Origin: Shewanella sp. MR-4
GTDB lineage: Bacteria; Pseudomonadota; Gammaproteobacteria; Enterobacterales; Shewanellaceae
Assembly: GCF_000014685.1 (NCBI RefSeq)
Contig: NC_008321.1
Span: forward strand, 1,240,001 to 1,304,000
Length of the DNA: 64,000 bases
Direction: 5' to 3'
Below the pieces are notes generated by a model that did no database searches, had not been told where the DNA came from, and saw only the letters and a program-made list of their open reading frames with translations. Of this stretch, positions 1 to 8,104 are shown piece after piece. The number at the start of each line of letters is the position of its first letter. Within the stretch, counting starts at the first letter, position 1. The position numbers and the translations under genes are program-made.

Positions 1-1106
1 GCTTCGGTCGCTTCGGGGATATGCAGCAGTTCCAGTAACGGAATAAACGGCATACCTAAGTAATTGAAGATAGGTGTATGCTCGGCGATGATCAGCGCCG
101 TGGTACCAATGGCCATTACCACGGGGAGAATGCCAAACACCATATCGATAACGTTTTTAACGCCTTCATTTAAAACGGCTTTGACACCACCAGCACTGGC
201 AGCTTTCTCGAGTGCTTTATCAAAGCCCCAAGAGAGTGCGCCGTGCCCAGCGGGGATCATCTCATCGTCGGGTTGACGTGGCGTATCGTCGATATAGTTA
301 TCTTTCTTCCACGACAGTGGTGGCAGCTTAGGCACAATCACGGCTGCCGCAAAACCCGCTAAACATACTGTCAGGTAGAAGGGCACAAACATATGCTCTA
401 ACTTCACCTGTGAGATCACCACTAAGCTGAAGGTAATAGAGACCGCCGAGAAGGTCGTACCGATAACCGCGGCTTCCCTTTGGGTGTAAAAACGCGCTTC
501 GTATTGCTTGCTGGTCAGCAAAATCCCAACGCTGCCGTCACCTAACCAAGAGGCCATACAGTCGATGGCGCTGCGACCTGGTAGGTTAAACACAGGGCGC
601 ATTACCTTGGTCAGCAGGGTGCCAAATAGCTCTAATAGACCGAAGTTTAACAGCAGCGGCAGTAGCATACCGGCGAAGATAAACACCGAGAAGAGTACGG
701 GTAACAGGTCGTTCAGTACTAAGGCGCCAGTGCTCGATGAGTGAATGGCTTCGGGGCCAATGCCTAAATAGGTTAGTACGATAAAGATGGCGCCGACCAC
801 ACGAGTCGTAAGCCACAGCGGGCTGATATTGAGTAAACCATTGAGGAAGTGACTGTTCATCACAAACTTAGGTTTGAGCAACTTAGTCAGCACAGAGGCC
901 GAGGCCATGGCGACGACGATCACTGTCACGATTAAGGTTAATACATCGCTTAACACGCTTTGCAGCGCTTTAGAGATGATTGCGATAGGGATGGTTATCG
1001 CGTCGTTGTAGCTGATAGGGGTCATAAACAGCAGCAGACCGATCAGCGAAGGGACGATAAAGGTGAGTATCGTCTTAATGTTGCGGTTTTTATGTTCAGT
1101 AGCCAA
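1..1106 (-). CDS. YjiH-like nucleoside-recognition (Gate) membrane protein, partial
   Basis: Reading the minus strand gives an open frame of at least 368 codons that leaves the window on the left, so the C-terminus is missing. The protein is very hydrophobic, with several predicted membrane spans and a central soluble stretch rich in Asp and Glu (about residues 260-300). Motifs such as DCMASWLGDGSVG and a spore-maturation/Gate-like repeat fit the YjiH family of inner-membrane proteins related to nucleoside-recognition domains; the substrate is not established. The start is a TTG at 1106-1104, chosen because AAGGTG lies about 8 bases upstream and no ATG fits; this non-ATG start explains why it is easy to miss. 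A 0.7-kb gap separates it from the divergent DUF998 gene. Family call fairly sure, function unknown. Confidence 0.72.
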   Translation of the reverse strand, partial: MATEHKNRNIKTILTFIVPSLIGLLLFMTPISYNDAITIPIAIISKALQSVLSDVLTLIVTVIVVAMASASVLTKLLKPKFVMNSHFLNGLLNISPLWLTTRVVGAIFIVLTYLGIGPEAIHSSSTGALVLNDLLPVLFSVFIFAGMLLPLLLNFGLLELFGTLLTKVMRPVFNLPGRSAIDCMASWLGDGSVGILLTSKQYEARFYTQREAAVIGTTFSAVSITFSLVVISQVKLEHMFVPFYLTVCLAGFAAAVIVPKLPPLSWKKDNYIDDTPRQPDDEMIPAGHGALSWGFDKALEKAASAGGVKAVLNEGVKNVIDMVFGILPVVMAIGTTALIIAEHTPIFNYLGMPFIPLLELLHIPEATE

Positions 1107-1539
1107 TGGTGTACACCTTAAAGTACGAATCGCACAAATAATCTTGAACAAATTGCCCCTCAAAGCCGCATGTTAGGCGGATATTGGATGCATTTTCATT
1201 CAACTCAAAATCGAGAAGGGGGAAGATTACTCGCTTAGCGCTGCCATGTAAAACGATTCGGAAATTTGTTTGAGATAAGCAGCAAAATAGCATAGTTATT
1301 TGGGCAATTTCTGAATACTGATCTTGGCGGATTTCGAAGGTTTGTTTTGTTTTTAAACAATAAAATCAATATTTTATGTTTGTGTGTTGTTGCGAGTTTA
1401 TCGAGTTGTTTTATTCTTGTTCTTGTTAGCATCTAAGGTCGGTTTTGTGCAAATTTTTTCCTTAGATTCTTCGAATATTCAGCTTTTGTTGTTTTTTTGG
1501 TCGTTATAGGTAACGGCACTTCAGTCTTAGCTGATGCAA

Positions 1540-1555
1540 TGTGAGCTAGTTAACA
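1540..1555. promoter_or_regulatory. CRP-like binding site
   Basis: TGTGAGCTAGTTAACA matches the CRP consensus half-sites TGTGA-N6-TCACA at 9 of 10 positions. It lies about 435 bases upstream of the YjiH-like gene and 255 upstream of the DUF998 gene, so which it would serve is unclear. Identified by eye only. Confidence 0.4.
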
Positions 1556-1581
1556 TCAATTGTCATGGGTTAGTTAACATC
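1547..1581. repeat. Two direct copies of TAGTTAACATC, 24 bp apart
   Basis: Copies at 1547-1557 and 1571-1581 each contain the palindrome GTTAAC and are followed by AAT or GATT. The 24-bp offset places them on nearly the same DNA face, as expected of tandem operators; the binding protein is unknown. Confidence 0.4.
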
Positions 1582-1809
1582 GATTAAAATCCATAATTCA
1601 CTGAATGACTTGTGCATTTTTATGCGATTTTTACTCGCTATTTGCATATTTGAAATTGAAATATGACTAAGTGTAGGGTTGGCAGGGCAGTGACTAAAAA
1701 GTCGTAAATAGTGATGAAATAAAATATTTATCCTAAAGAGGATGAACGCCGCTTTAATTCTTTTCAATTCCATGTAAGTTAGTACTACTTTGGTTAGGCT
1801 AAATTATCC

Positions 1810-2517
1810 ATGACTGTTACAAAAATGAATGTCGCGACAAGAGGTTTTGCGCTCGCCACTAAGTTTGGTTTTATTGGTATTTTTGGATTATTGCTCGGGA
1901 TAGGTGTGGCGGTGTTAGGCTTCGAACACACAGAGACCCGATCCTTCAACTTTTTGAATCATACCTTGAGTGAATTAGGCACCTACGGGCATTCATCCCT
2001 GGCGGTAGTGCTCAATGGCGGCTTGTTTTTTGGTAGCTTAAGCATTGTTTTTTATTGCCTTTCATCCTTGCAAACCGTGAGTGGTTTTTGGGGATACCCC
2101 TTCTTTTGTGCGCTGGCGCTGACGTTTTTAGCTTTGGCCTGTGTGGGGTTGTTTCCGGTCAATGTGTATCACTTGCATATTCTTGCCCTGAAGTGGTTTT
2201 TTTACTTCGGCAGCACAAGTGCAATCTGTTATCTGCTGTGGGCTGGGCTTAATTCACAGAGGCGGCAATCCTGGACGCTATTGTTAGCGCTTGTAGTATT
2301 GCTGAGCATGATGACCTTTCTCTATGCACCGCTATTAGATCTGGGCTTAACCGAGGGCGACAGGCCTTTCTATCAAGAAATGGTGTTGCAACTGCCTAGG
2401 CCCGATTTGTGGTGGCCGGCATTGCTGGAGTGGATTGGGCTTGGGAGTTTATTGGGGTGGACTGTGACGCTGCTGCTAAACCCTAAATGGCTCACTCAGG
2501 AGCAAGCTCCCGAGTGA
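1810..2517 (+). CDS. DUF998 family integral membrane protein
   Basis: 235 residues with about six hydrophobic segments. The segment FNFLNHTLSELGTYGHSS (about residues 46-63), just after the first membrane span, is the hallmark of the DUF998 family, whose N-terminal membrane span is followed by a conserved N-H-x-L-S-x-L-G motif. The biochemical role of the family is not known. No partner gene is linked: it diverges from the YjiH-like gene and converges on ubiV. The start is the ATG at 1810; the next ATG is six codons later. The 3' end of the reading frame doubles as the left part of a hairpin (2491-2518). Confidence 0.7.
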   Translation: MTVTKMNVATRGFALATKFGFIGIFGLLLGIGVAVLGFEHTETRSFNFLNHTLSELGTYGHSSLAVVLNGGLFFGSLSIVFYCLSSLQTVSGFWGYPFFCALALTFLALACVGLFPVNVYHLHILALKWFFYFGSTSAICYLLWAGLNSQRRQSWTLLLALVVLLSMMTFLYAPLLDLGLTEGDRPFYQEMVLQLPRPDLWWPALLEWIGLGSLLGWTVTLLLNPKWLTQEQAPE

Positions 2518-2526
2518 GTGATTTTA
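2491..2526 (+). terminator. Terminator-like hairpin overlapping the end of the DUF998 gene
   Basis: CTCACTC-a-GGAGC-aa-GCTCC-c-GAGTGAG forms a 13-position stem with one mismatch, followed by TGATTTTA. The stem is coded by the last codons and stop of the DUF998 gene, just before the convergent ubiV stop. The T tract is short, so termination strength is uncertain. Confidence 0.5.
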
Positions 2527-2546
2527 GTGATTAACCCATAAAGCTA

Positions 2547-3416
2547 TCAGCTTAAGGATTTCAGTCCCGCCTCGCCAAACCAGTAACCGTTGCAGTGCTC
2601 ATCGCTTCGAGGAAACTGAGCATCCGTTGCCCCAGTCTTTAACGCCTCGACCAGTGCATCGGCCTTACTGATGCAGGCTAAGCTGCTGGGTGAAACCCGA
2701 AATACATCGACGCCCATTTTTATCATTTCATTGAGTTCGCTGCGCAAATCGACACAGTTGGCCGACTGGGTTTGGATGCCGTTTAACCTGAGTAAGGGTT
2801 GCGCCTCTTGCGTCTGTGCCAGTAAGCCCTTGCTGTATTGGCGGCAAACGGTTTCGCAGCTGTCCTTCGACAAGTGTTGATGCCTTGCAGTAAAGCAGCG
2901 CGCCGAGTGGGCGAGTGGCAAATAGCCATGGCCGAGCACTTCGACTTCGAATGCAGGCTTTTGTGCGACCACTTGGCTAAGCCAAGTCTTTGACAGTTCT
3001 ACTGGCATCACAAAGCGCTGCATACCAAAGCGCTGCAAAATATCTAAACTGGCGCGATTGTAGTTGTTGATACTGGCGCCGCAGACAAAGGGCAGCTTGT
3101 GCTCCTTGGCGAGATACACGGCCGCCATGTCGTTGGCCTCAATGCTAAATTCGCCATTATCGACCTGACGTTTAAGCTCTGTGTATTCAGACGGTGCTTC
3201 GATAAGGGCGAGTGTCGACAGCACCACCTCTTTACCCGCAGATTTAAGCATTTTGGCCAGTTCGAGATAGTCGCCAAACTTGAGTTCGCGTCGACGGCTA
3301 CAAACGGCTTCACCCAAATACACTAACGGGATCTGACTGTTGGCCACTTGTTGGTAAAAGTCGATGACCTGTTGTTTTTCCCAGCAATAGAGCAGTGGGC
3401 CGAGGGAAATTTTCAT
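2547..3416 (-). CDS. ubiV: Oxygen-independent ubiquinone hydroxylation protein UbiV
   Basis: 289-residue protein of the peptidase U32 family (formerly YhbV). In E. coli UbiV forms a complex with UbiU; each carries a [4Fe-4S] cluster and the pair is needed, with UbiT, for O2-independent hydroxylation of the ubiquinone ring during anaerobic growth. Visible here are the family start KISLGPLLYCWEK, Cys at about residue 39 (GEAVCSRRREL) and the cysteine cluster ARCFTARHQ...DSCETVCRQY (about residues 173-193), which fits the four cluster ligands. Length is typical. It follows ubiU by 30 bp on the same strand, so the two are co-transcribed, and ubiT diverges from them. Confidence 0.92.
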   Translation of the reverse strand: MKISLGPLLYCWEKQQVIDFYQQVANSQIPLVYLGEAVCSRRRELKFGDYLELAKMLKSAGKEVVLSTLALIEAPSEYTELKRQVDNGEFSIEANDMAAVYLAKEHKLPFVCGASINNYNRASLDILQRFGMQRFVMPVELSKTWLSQVVAQKPAFEVEVLGHGYLPLAHSARCFTARHQHLSKDSCETVCRQYSKGLLAQTQEAQPLLRLNGIQTQSANCVDLRSELNEMIKMGVDVFRVSPSSLACISKADALVEALKTGATDAQFPRSDEHCNGYWFGEAGLKSLS

Positions 3417-3446
3417 AATCGTTTCTTCTTCTGGTTATCGCTAGGG

Positions 3447-4448
3447 CTATTGCCAGTCACGCTCGTAGGCGCCTAAGGTGGTAATTTGGCCTTCGGAGAC
3501 TTTCGCGAGGGCTTGCTCCCAATGGGCCTGAGTCTGGAATTTATCTGGATTATTAAGGTAAGTATCAATCGCTTGACGCCAAACCTTGGTCACTTGCTCC
3601 ACATAGGCAGGGCTGCGCTGACGCCCCTCAATCTTGAGTGACACTATTCCCGCTTTGGCAAGCTCAGGCAGCAGGCTAAGGGTATTTAAACTGGTGGGAG
3701 ACTCGAGCAGATATTGCGGTTTATCATCGTCTTGGGTGAGATAACGGCCTTTACAGACGACGGGGTAACCCATTTGTTCATCGAGCCCTGACTTATCAAT
3801 CAAGACTTCGTTGAGGCGAGTCAATCTGTCTTGGCCCTGTTCCTGCCAGCGCACGTGTTTCGCTGGCGAGCAAGAGCCGCCAGTATTTGGCGATTGGCCA
3901 GTGACATAGGAGGATAAGTGGCAGCGGCCTTCGGCCATAATGCACAGGCTGCCAAAGGCAAAGACCTCTAAATCGACTGGGCTGACCTTAGCGAGGTCGC
4001 GCACTTGTTTCATCGACAGCACTCTGGGTAATACCACCCGCGCGATATTAAAAGCCTCTTTATAAAAGCTCAGCGCGCCCAAGTTGGTGGCGCTCGCCTG
4101 TACCGATAAATGCAGCGGAATATGCGGATATTGCCTGTGGGCATAGTCGAGTAGTGACAGATCGGCGACGATTAAGGCATCGACCCCAATACTGGCCGCC
4201 AAGTCGATGGCTTGATACCAGCGGTGTTCCTCATTCGGCTTAGGAAAGGTATTTAAAGTGAGGAAGATTTTCTTGCCCCGCTGATGGGTCAAATCGGCGG
4301 CTTCCTGTAATTTTGCGGGGGTGAAGTTTAAGCCCGCGAATGAACGTGCATTGGTATCATCCTTTAACCCAAGGTAGACAGCATCGGCTCCGGCCTGCAG
4401 CGCCGACTTTAGCGAGGCCAGGTTTCCTGCTGGACACAACAACTCCAT
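3447..4448 (-). CDS. ubiU: Oxygen-independent ubiquinone hydroxylation protein UbiU
   Basis: 333-residue U32-family protein (formerly YhbU) starting MELLCPAGNLASLKSALQAG, the typical U32 beta-barrel opening. Partner of UbiV in anaerobic ubiquinone synthesis. The iron-sulfur ligand region is FGSLCIMAEGRCHLSSYV followed by GGSCSPAKHVRW (about residues 165-202), with a later Cys in PVVCKGRY. EGRQRSPAYV near residue 277 is the conserved C-terminal U32 signature (K-I-E-G-R). First gene of a ubiU-ubiV operon; the 138-bp gap to divergent ubiT must hold both promoters. In E. coli these genes are induced anaerobically through Fnr; here I can see only a possible Fnr half-site (TTGAT at 4508), so that regulation is inference. 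Confidence 0.92.
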   Translation of the reverse strand: MELLCPAGNLASLKSALQAGADAVYLGLKDDTNARSFAGLNFTPAKLQEAADLTHQRGKKIFLTLNTFPKPNEEHRWYQAIDLAASIGVDALIVADLSLLDYAHRQYPHIPLHLSVQASATNLGALSFYKEAFNIARVVLPRVLSMKQVRDLAKVSPVDLEVFAFGSLCIMAEGRCHLSSYVTGQSPNTGGSCSPAKHVRWQEQGQDRLTRLNEVLIDKSGLDEQMGYPVVCKGRYLTQDDDKPQYLLESPTSLNTLSLLPELAKAGIVSLKIEGRQRSPAYVEQVTKVWRQAIDTYLNNPDKFQTQAHWEQALAKVSEGQITTLGAYERDWQ

Positions 4449-4586
4449 AATGGTGCTCCCGATAAAATAACAGGGGCAGAGTGTAGGGAAGATTGAATGG
4501 CGGTGAATTGATTTAAAACAGGTTTAAGATCATAAAATCTCGGTAAACTGGGAGATATAGTGTTTTTTATCCTTAGGTAGCCGCTT

Positions 4587-5123
4587 ATGTCCGCTGTTTT
4601 TTCAGCTAATCTTGCAAAACAACTGCTCGAACTCACCCCAAAACTGATCCGTTTGCCACTCTCCAAAGTGCCCTTTAGCCTCAAGGCCAAGGTGCTTAGC
4701 CAACTCTTAACACAGCTGCTGGCGCCGCAGGCCGAAGATGGCGAGTTAGCTTTCTTGGCGGACAAGTGGGTTGCGATTCGGGTTGAAGATTTAAATCTGT
4801 ATTTTGAAGTGAGTTTCGATGGCCGTTGGCAGGTGCGTGAGCTGACCGATGCCCAGGTCAGCTTTAGTGCCAATTCCGCCGAGCTCTTATTGGTCGCTGC
4901 GGCAAAAGAAGACCCTGATACACTGTTTTTCCAACGTAAACTGAGCATTGAAGGCGATACCGAGTTAGGGCTTGAGGTGAAAAATCTGCTGCTGAGTATC
5001 GAGTTTGCCAGCCTGCCGACACCCATTCGCTTAAGCGTTGAAAAGCTGGCCGATGCCATTGTGCGTTTGCAGCTTGAGGCAAAACCGACGGTGATTTTGG
5101 CTAAATCCCCAAGCTTAAGCTGA
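4587..5123 (+). CDS. ubiT: SCP2-domain ubiquinone accessory factor UbiT
   Basis: 178-residue protein with a sterol-carrier-type (SCP2) lipid-binding domain (formerly YhbT). In E. coli UbiT is required for anaerobic ubiquinone synthesis, probably presenting the hydrophobic intermediate, in the way UbiJ does aerobically. Seen in the sequence: the N-terminal L-x-x-L-T-P-K-L-I-R-L-P-L segment, the SCP2 core ending in LSIEGDTELGLEVKNLL (about residues 120-136) and a C-terminal helix. AGGT at 4575-4578 is the likely ribosome site. It diverges from ubiUV, the same linkage as in E. coli. A long antisense open frame on the opposite strand is coincidental. Confidence 0.9.
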   Translation: MSAVFSANLAKQLLELTPKLIRLPLSKVPFSLKAKVLSQLLTQLLAPQAEDGELAFLADKWVAIRVEDLNLYFEVSFDGRWQVRELTDAQVSFSANSAELLLVAAAKEDPDTLFFQRKLSIEGDTELGLEVKNLLLSIEFASLPTPIRLSVEKLADAIVRLQLEAKPTVILAKSPSLS

Positions 5124-5149
5124 TGCGAACTTGGCTGTAATCAAGTGAT

Positions 5150-5186
5150 AAACAAAAGCCCCGCTGACATTGCGGGGCTTTTGTTT
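5150..5186. terminator. Bidirectional terminator between ubiT and the ferredoxin gene
   Basis: Perfect 15-bp stem (AAACAAAAGCCCCGC with its complement) around the loop TGACATT, with A-rich and T-rich flanks that serve both the rightward ubiT and the leftward ferredoxin transcript. Confidence 0.9.
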
Positions 5187-5208
5187 AGCTTGGACGGGCG
5201 ATACCCAC

Positions 5209-5460
5209 TTAAATTTTTTGCGTGAGTATGGCGAATTTGACCAACAGCTCGTCGTGGGACTCGACGCGGTTAGGGTCGGGGTCAATACAATCAATCGGAC
5301 AGACGGAGACGCAGGTCGGCTTATCGTAATGGCCTACGCATTCGGTGCAGCGGTCTGGGTCGATTTCATAGATTTCTTCCCCCATGGTGATGGCCTGATT
5401 CGGACATTCAGGTTCACACATGTCGCAATTGATGCAGCTGTCGTCGATCAGTAATGCCAT
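5209..5460 (-). CDS. YfhL-type 2[4Fe-4S] ferredoxin
   Basis: 83-residue soluble ferredoxin of the Alvin (YfhL) family. Two cluster motifs are visible: CINCDMCEPECPNQAI (about residues 9-24) and CTECVGHYDKPTCVSVCPI (about 38-56), the second with the long insertion between the second and third cysteine typical of this group. It begins 3 bp after the trhP stop on the same strand, so it is the second gene of a trhP-fdx operon. Inference: it supplies electrons to, or helps mature, the iron-sulfur protein TrhP. A bidirectional terminator follows. Confidence 0.88.
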   Translation of the reverse strand: MALLIDDSCINCDMCEPECPNQAITMGEEIYEIDPDRCTECVGHYDKPTCVSVCPIDCIDPDPNRVESHDELLVKFAILTQKI

Positions 5461-5463
5461 GCC

Positions 5464-6828
5464 TTAGCCTGCTTCGTGTGGGTTACGGGTATCCTGACCT
5501 TGGGGCAGGTTACGCAGTAAAATGCCGTGGTTCAGATCAACCTCTTTCGGCACGGGCAAGTAAACGGTATGGCCCGAACCTAATCCCGCTTCAACCGATT
5601 CGGCTTTGCGGTTCTCGAGTTGCTCGATGGTGAGGCTGATATTGCCCTGTGGCGTCATTAATTCAACACTATCACCGACAGAGAATTTGTTCTTCACTTC
5701 GATTTCGGCAAGGCCAGCCAGATTGCGTTTACCGGTTAATTCGCCCACAAATTGTTGGGTATCGCTGACCGAGTAGCCATAGTCGTAGTTTTGATATTCA
5801 TCATGTACGTGGCGACGTAAGAAACCTTCGGTATAGCCGCGGTGTGCTAAGCCTTCGAGTTGGTTCATCAGGCTGCGATCGAAGCTCTTGCCTGAGGCGG
5901 CATCGTCGATGGCCTGACGGTATAGCTGGGCGGTACGGGCAACATAGTAGAACGACTTAGTACGGCCTTCGATCTTCAGCGAGTCGATGCCCATTTTCGC
6001 CAAACGCTCAACGTGTTGGATTGCGCGCAAGTCCTTAGAGTTCATGATATAAGTGCCATGCTCATCTTCAAACGCTGGCATATATTCGCCGGGGCGATTG
6101 GCTTCTTGCAGCAGGAAGATTTGGTCGGTCGCAGGACCCGTGCCCAAGGTTGGCGTCTCGATTTGCACCGCATTGGGGGTGGCAATGATATCGCCAGAGT
6201 CAGTTTGCTGCGCTTCGTGCACATCGTATTTCCAGCGGCAGGCGTTAGTGCAAGTGCCTTGGTTTGGATCGCGCTTATTGATATAACCCGACAGTAAACA
6301 ACGGCCAGAGTAAGCCATACACAGGGCGCCGTGGACAAACACTTCTAGTTCGATATCGGGGCAGCGTTGACGGATTTCTTCGATTTCATCTAAGGATAAT
6401 TCGCGGGATAAAATTACCCGTTTAATGCCTTGGGTCTGCCAGAATTTGACCGATGCCCAGTTAATGGCGTTGGCTTGCACCGATAAATGCACCACCTGCT
6501 CAGGGAAGGCCTCACGTACCATCATGATAAGGCCAGGATCTGACATGATCAGCGCATCGGGCTTCATCGCCACTACCGGTTCCATATCTTTGATATAGGT
6601 TTTGAGCTTGGCGTTGTGGGGAGCAATGTTACTCACCACATAAAGCTTTTTACCCAACGCATGGGCTTCTTCGATACCCGTCGCGAGGTTTTCCATTTTA
6701 AAGTCGTTATTACGAACCCTCAGGCTGTATCTCGGCTGGCCGGCATACACGGCATCTGCACCATAGGCAAAAGCGTAACGCATGTTTTTCAGCGTCCCAG
6801 CGGGAGATAACAACTCAGGTTTAAACAT
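5464..6828 (-). CDS. trhP: tRNA 5-hydroxyuridine synthesis protein TrhP (YegQ)
   Basis: 454-residue U32-family protein, the usual TrhP length. TrhP acts in prephenate-dependent, O2-independent hydroxylation of U34 to 5-hydroxyuridine in tRNAs, the precursor of cmo5U. The N-terminal KPELLSPAGTLKNMRYAFAYG, the central cysteine cluster LCMAYSGRCLLSGY with TCTNACRW (about residues 168-204) and SLKIEGRTKSFYYV (about 284-297) are diagnostic. The extra C-terminal domain (about 350-454) distinguishes it from UbiU. It is the third U32 protein within 4.3 kb. Start is the ATG at 6828; a 350-bp gap precedes it. Confidence 0.92.
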   Translation of the reverse strand: MFKPELLSPAGTLKNMRYAFAYGADAVYAGQPRYSLRVRNNDFKMENLATGIEEAHALGKKLYVVSNIAPHNAKLKTYIKDMEPVVAMKPDALIMSDPGLIMMVREAFPEQVVHLSVQANAINWASVKFWQTQGIKRVILSRELSLDEIEEIRQRCPDIELEVFVHGALCMAYSGRCLLSGYINKRDPNQGTCTNACRWKYDVHEAQQTDSGDIIATPNAVQIETPTLGTGPATDQIFLLQEANRPGEYMPAFEDEHGTYIMNSKDLRAIQHVERLAKMGIDSLKIEGRTKSFYYVARTAQLYRQAIDDAASGKSFDRSLMNQLEGLAHRGYTEGFLRRHVHDEYQNYDYGYSVSDTQQFVGELTGKRNLAGLAEIEVKNKFSVGDSVELMTPQGNISLTIEQLENRKAESVEAGLGSGHTVYLPVPKEVDLNHGILLRNLPQGQDTRNPHEAG

Positions 6829-7179
6829 AATGACTCTCGAATTGGTTGGTAGATGGAGGCGCAGTGCGCGGGGGCGGCATTTTACACAATCAAAGTAGGG
6901 TTATGCAAATTGCTCCGCCTAAGATTAGGTATAGTTCGCATTTTACGAATATACCTGAAAGCCTGATAATGGCGGTAAATTGAGGCGAAGACCGGATTGG
7001 CTATTTCTAGCCTGGTTGAATTGATTTACCTTGAGATGGTCGATGCCATTCTGGGTGAAATTGATAACAGCGTCATACAAATAATTAACGTCTGTTGCTT
7101 TTTTCTGCCCATCAATCGGTGGGCAACTGATATACTCCAACTATTGAAGATTTATGTTTGCAGATTGATGGGAGCGAAG
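6829..7179. other. Intergenic region between trhP and the HDOD gene
   Basis: About 350 bp between divergent genes. An open frame continues upstream of the HDOD start to 6997 but its codons do not resemble the protein family. A promoter for the HDOD gene is recognisable at 7106-7136. I see nothing else. Confidence 0.6.
7106..7136 (+). promoter_or_regulatory. Promoter with inverted repeat in the spacer, HDOD gene
   Basis: A -10 hexamer TATACT sits at 7131-7136. Immediately upstream, TGCCCA-tcaatcgg-TGGGCA (7106-7125) is an inverted repeat covering the -35/spacer region, a usual place for a repressor or activator. Distance from the -10 to the ATG at 7180 is about 44 bases. Confidence 0.5.
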
Positions 7180-8019
7180 ATGTCTACCGAACATCTACTG
7201 TTAGTCGGATTACTCAAAAAATTAAAAGATGATGCTTTAGTGCTACCGACTCTGCCCGAAGTAGCCATGCGGGTACAAGAAGTGGTGAGTCGCTCCGATG
7301 CGAGCCTAAAGCAAGTGGCTGAGGTGATCGGTCAAGATGCGGCGATTTCGGCGCGTATTATTAAAGTCGCCAACAGTGCTTTGTATAGCCGTGGCATTCC
7401 CGCCGAGAGCATTAATAGTGCGGTCTCCCGTATCGGTTTAATCCAAATTAAGAGTATTGCGACCTCAGTAGCTATGGAGCAGCTCTTTATTTCTACCAAT
7501 GAAATGGTATGGGAAGTGATGGATGAAGTGTGGCGCACCTCGATTGAAGTAACGGCCGCCGCCTGCGCCATGTTGCAAATGTACAATAAGCGTCACCCCG
7601 GTCAGCTCAATCTCGATACCTTAACATTGGCAGGTCTAGTCCATAATATCGGTGCATTACCAGTACTGACCGAAGCCGAAGCCCATCCAGAGTTATTCAC
7701 TAGCATTGATCAATTGCGCTCTTTAGTACGTAAAATGCAAGGTCCACTGGGACGTGCGGTGTTAAAGAGTTGGGCTTTTGCGCCAGAGGTGATGGAAGTG
7801 GTTGAGCGTTGGGCGGATTTACCTTATCTGCCGGACCATGTGACCTACTTAGATTTTATCCGTGCCGCAGCCTTTTACACCGGTGAGTTACGTGCCGGTG
7901 CCGATTTTGAGCAACGGATGGAAGTCTTTGTGAGTCGTGGTTTACCCGTTTCGGCGAGTGATTTAGCGAGTGATGAATTTATGGATAAATTCCATTCAAT
8001 CAGAGAGAGTTACCAGTAG
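7180..8019 (+). CDS. HDOD domain signalling protein
   Basis: 279-residue protein with one HDOD domain (about residues 20-215), an HD-related output domain that has lost the catalytic His-Asp pair and is common in regulators of motility, c-di-GMP and stress signalling. Recognisable parts are LPTLPEVAMRVQEVV, VIGQDAAISARIIKVANSAL and HNIGALPVL, where HN replaces the catalytic HD. No receiver or other sensor domain is attached. The ATG at 7180 is preferred to upstream in-frame ATGs because GGAG (7171-7174) lies just before it. It is followed after 85 bp by a GGDEF/EAL gene on the same strand, suggesting a two-gene signalling unit. Confidence 0.85.
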   Translation: MSTEHLLLVGLLKKLKDDALVLPTLPEVAMRVQEVVSRSDASLKQVAEVIGQDAAISARIIKVANSALYSRGIPAESINSAVSRIGLIQIKSIATSVAMEQLFISTNEMVWEVMDEVWRTSIEVTAAACAMLQMYNKRHPGQLNLDTLTLAGLVHNIGALPVLTEAEAHPELFTSIDQLRSLVRKMQGPLGRAVLKSWAFAPEVMEVVERWADLPYLPDHVTYLDFIRAAAFYTGELRAGADFEQRMEVFVSRGLPVSASDLASDEFMDKFHSIRESYQ

Positions 8020-8040
8020 TCGTAGGGCCTAGAGGGAAGC

Positions 8041-8094
8041 CAATCTTACTCCGTGCTGGGGAGAATGGTGTATTAAGCTTACGTGGTAAGATTG
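8041..8094 (+). promoter_or_regulatory. Long-range inverted repeat in the leader of the GGDEF/EAL gene
   Basis: CAATCTTAC (8041-8049) pairs perfectly with GTAAGATTG (8086-8094) around a 36-nt loop. The right arm runs into the GAGG ribosome site at 8093-8096 of the downstream start codon, so the RNA hairpin could limit its translation. Confidence 0.35.
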
Positions 8095-8104
8095 AGGCCA
8101 AACT

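Larger units (their letters stand above)
1107..1809. other. AT-rich intergenic gap of about 700 bp
   Basis: Lies between two divergent membrane-protein genes. Small open frames here (about 65-67 codons on the minus strand) overlap one another, have no convincing ribosome site and look random. The only structure I can point to is a CRP-like site overlapping one copy of a repeated 11-mer at 1540-1581. Confidence 0.6.

Noticed and set aside
1096..1773. Three minus-strand frames of 65-67 codons in the first intergenic gap
   Set aside because: They overlap one another or the real start of the YjiH-like gene, with no ribosome sites and no recognisable domain.
4508..4520. Fnr site upstream of ubiT/ubiU
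   Set aside because: TTGAT is present, but the second half (AACAG) does not match ATCAA well enough to call.
4409..5059. 216-codon open frame antisense to ubiT
   Set aside because: Ser/Arg-rich composition of a frame shadow, no ribosome site, and the opposite strand encodes the well-supported UbiT.
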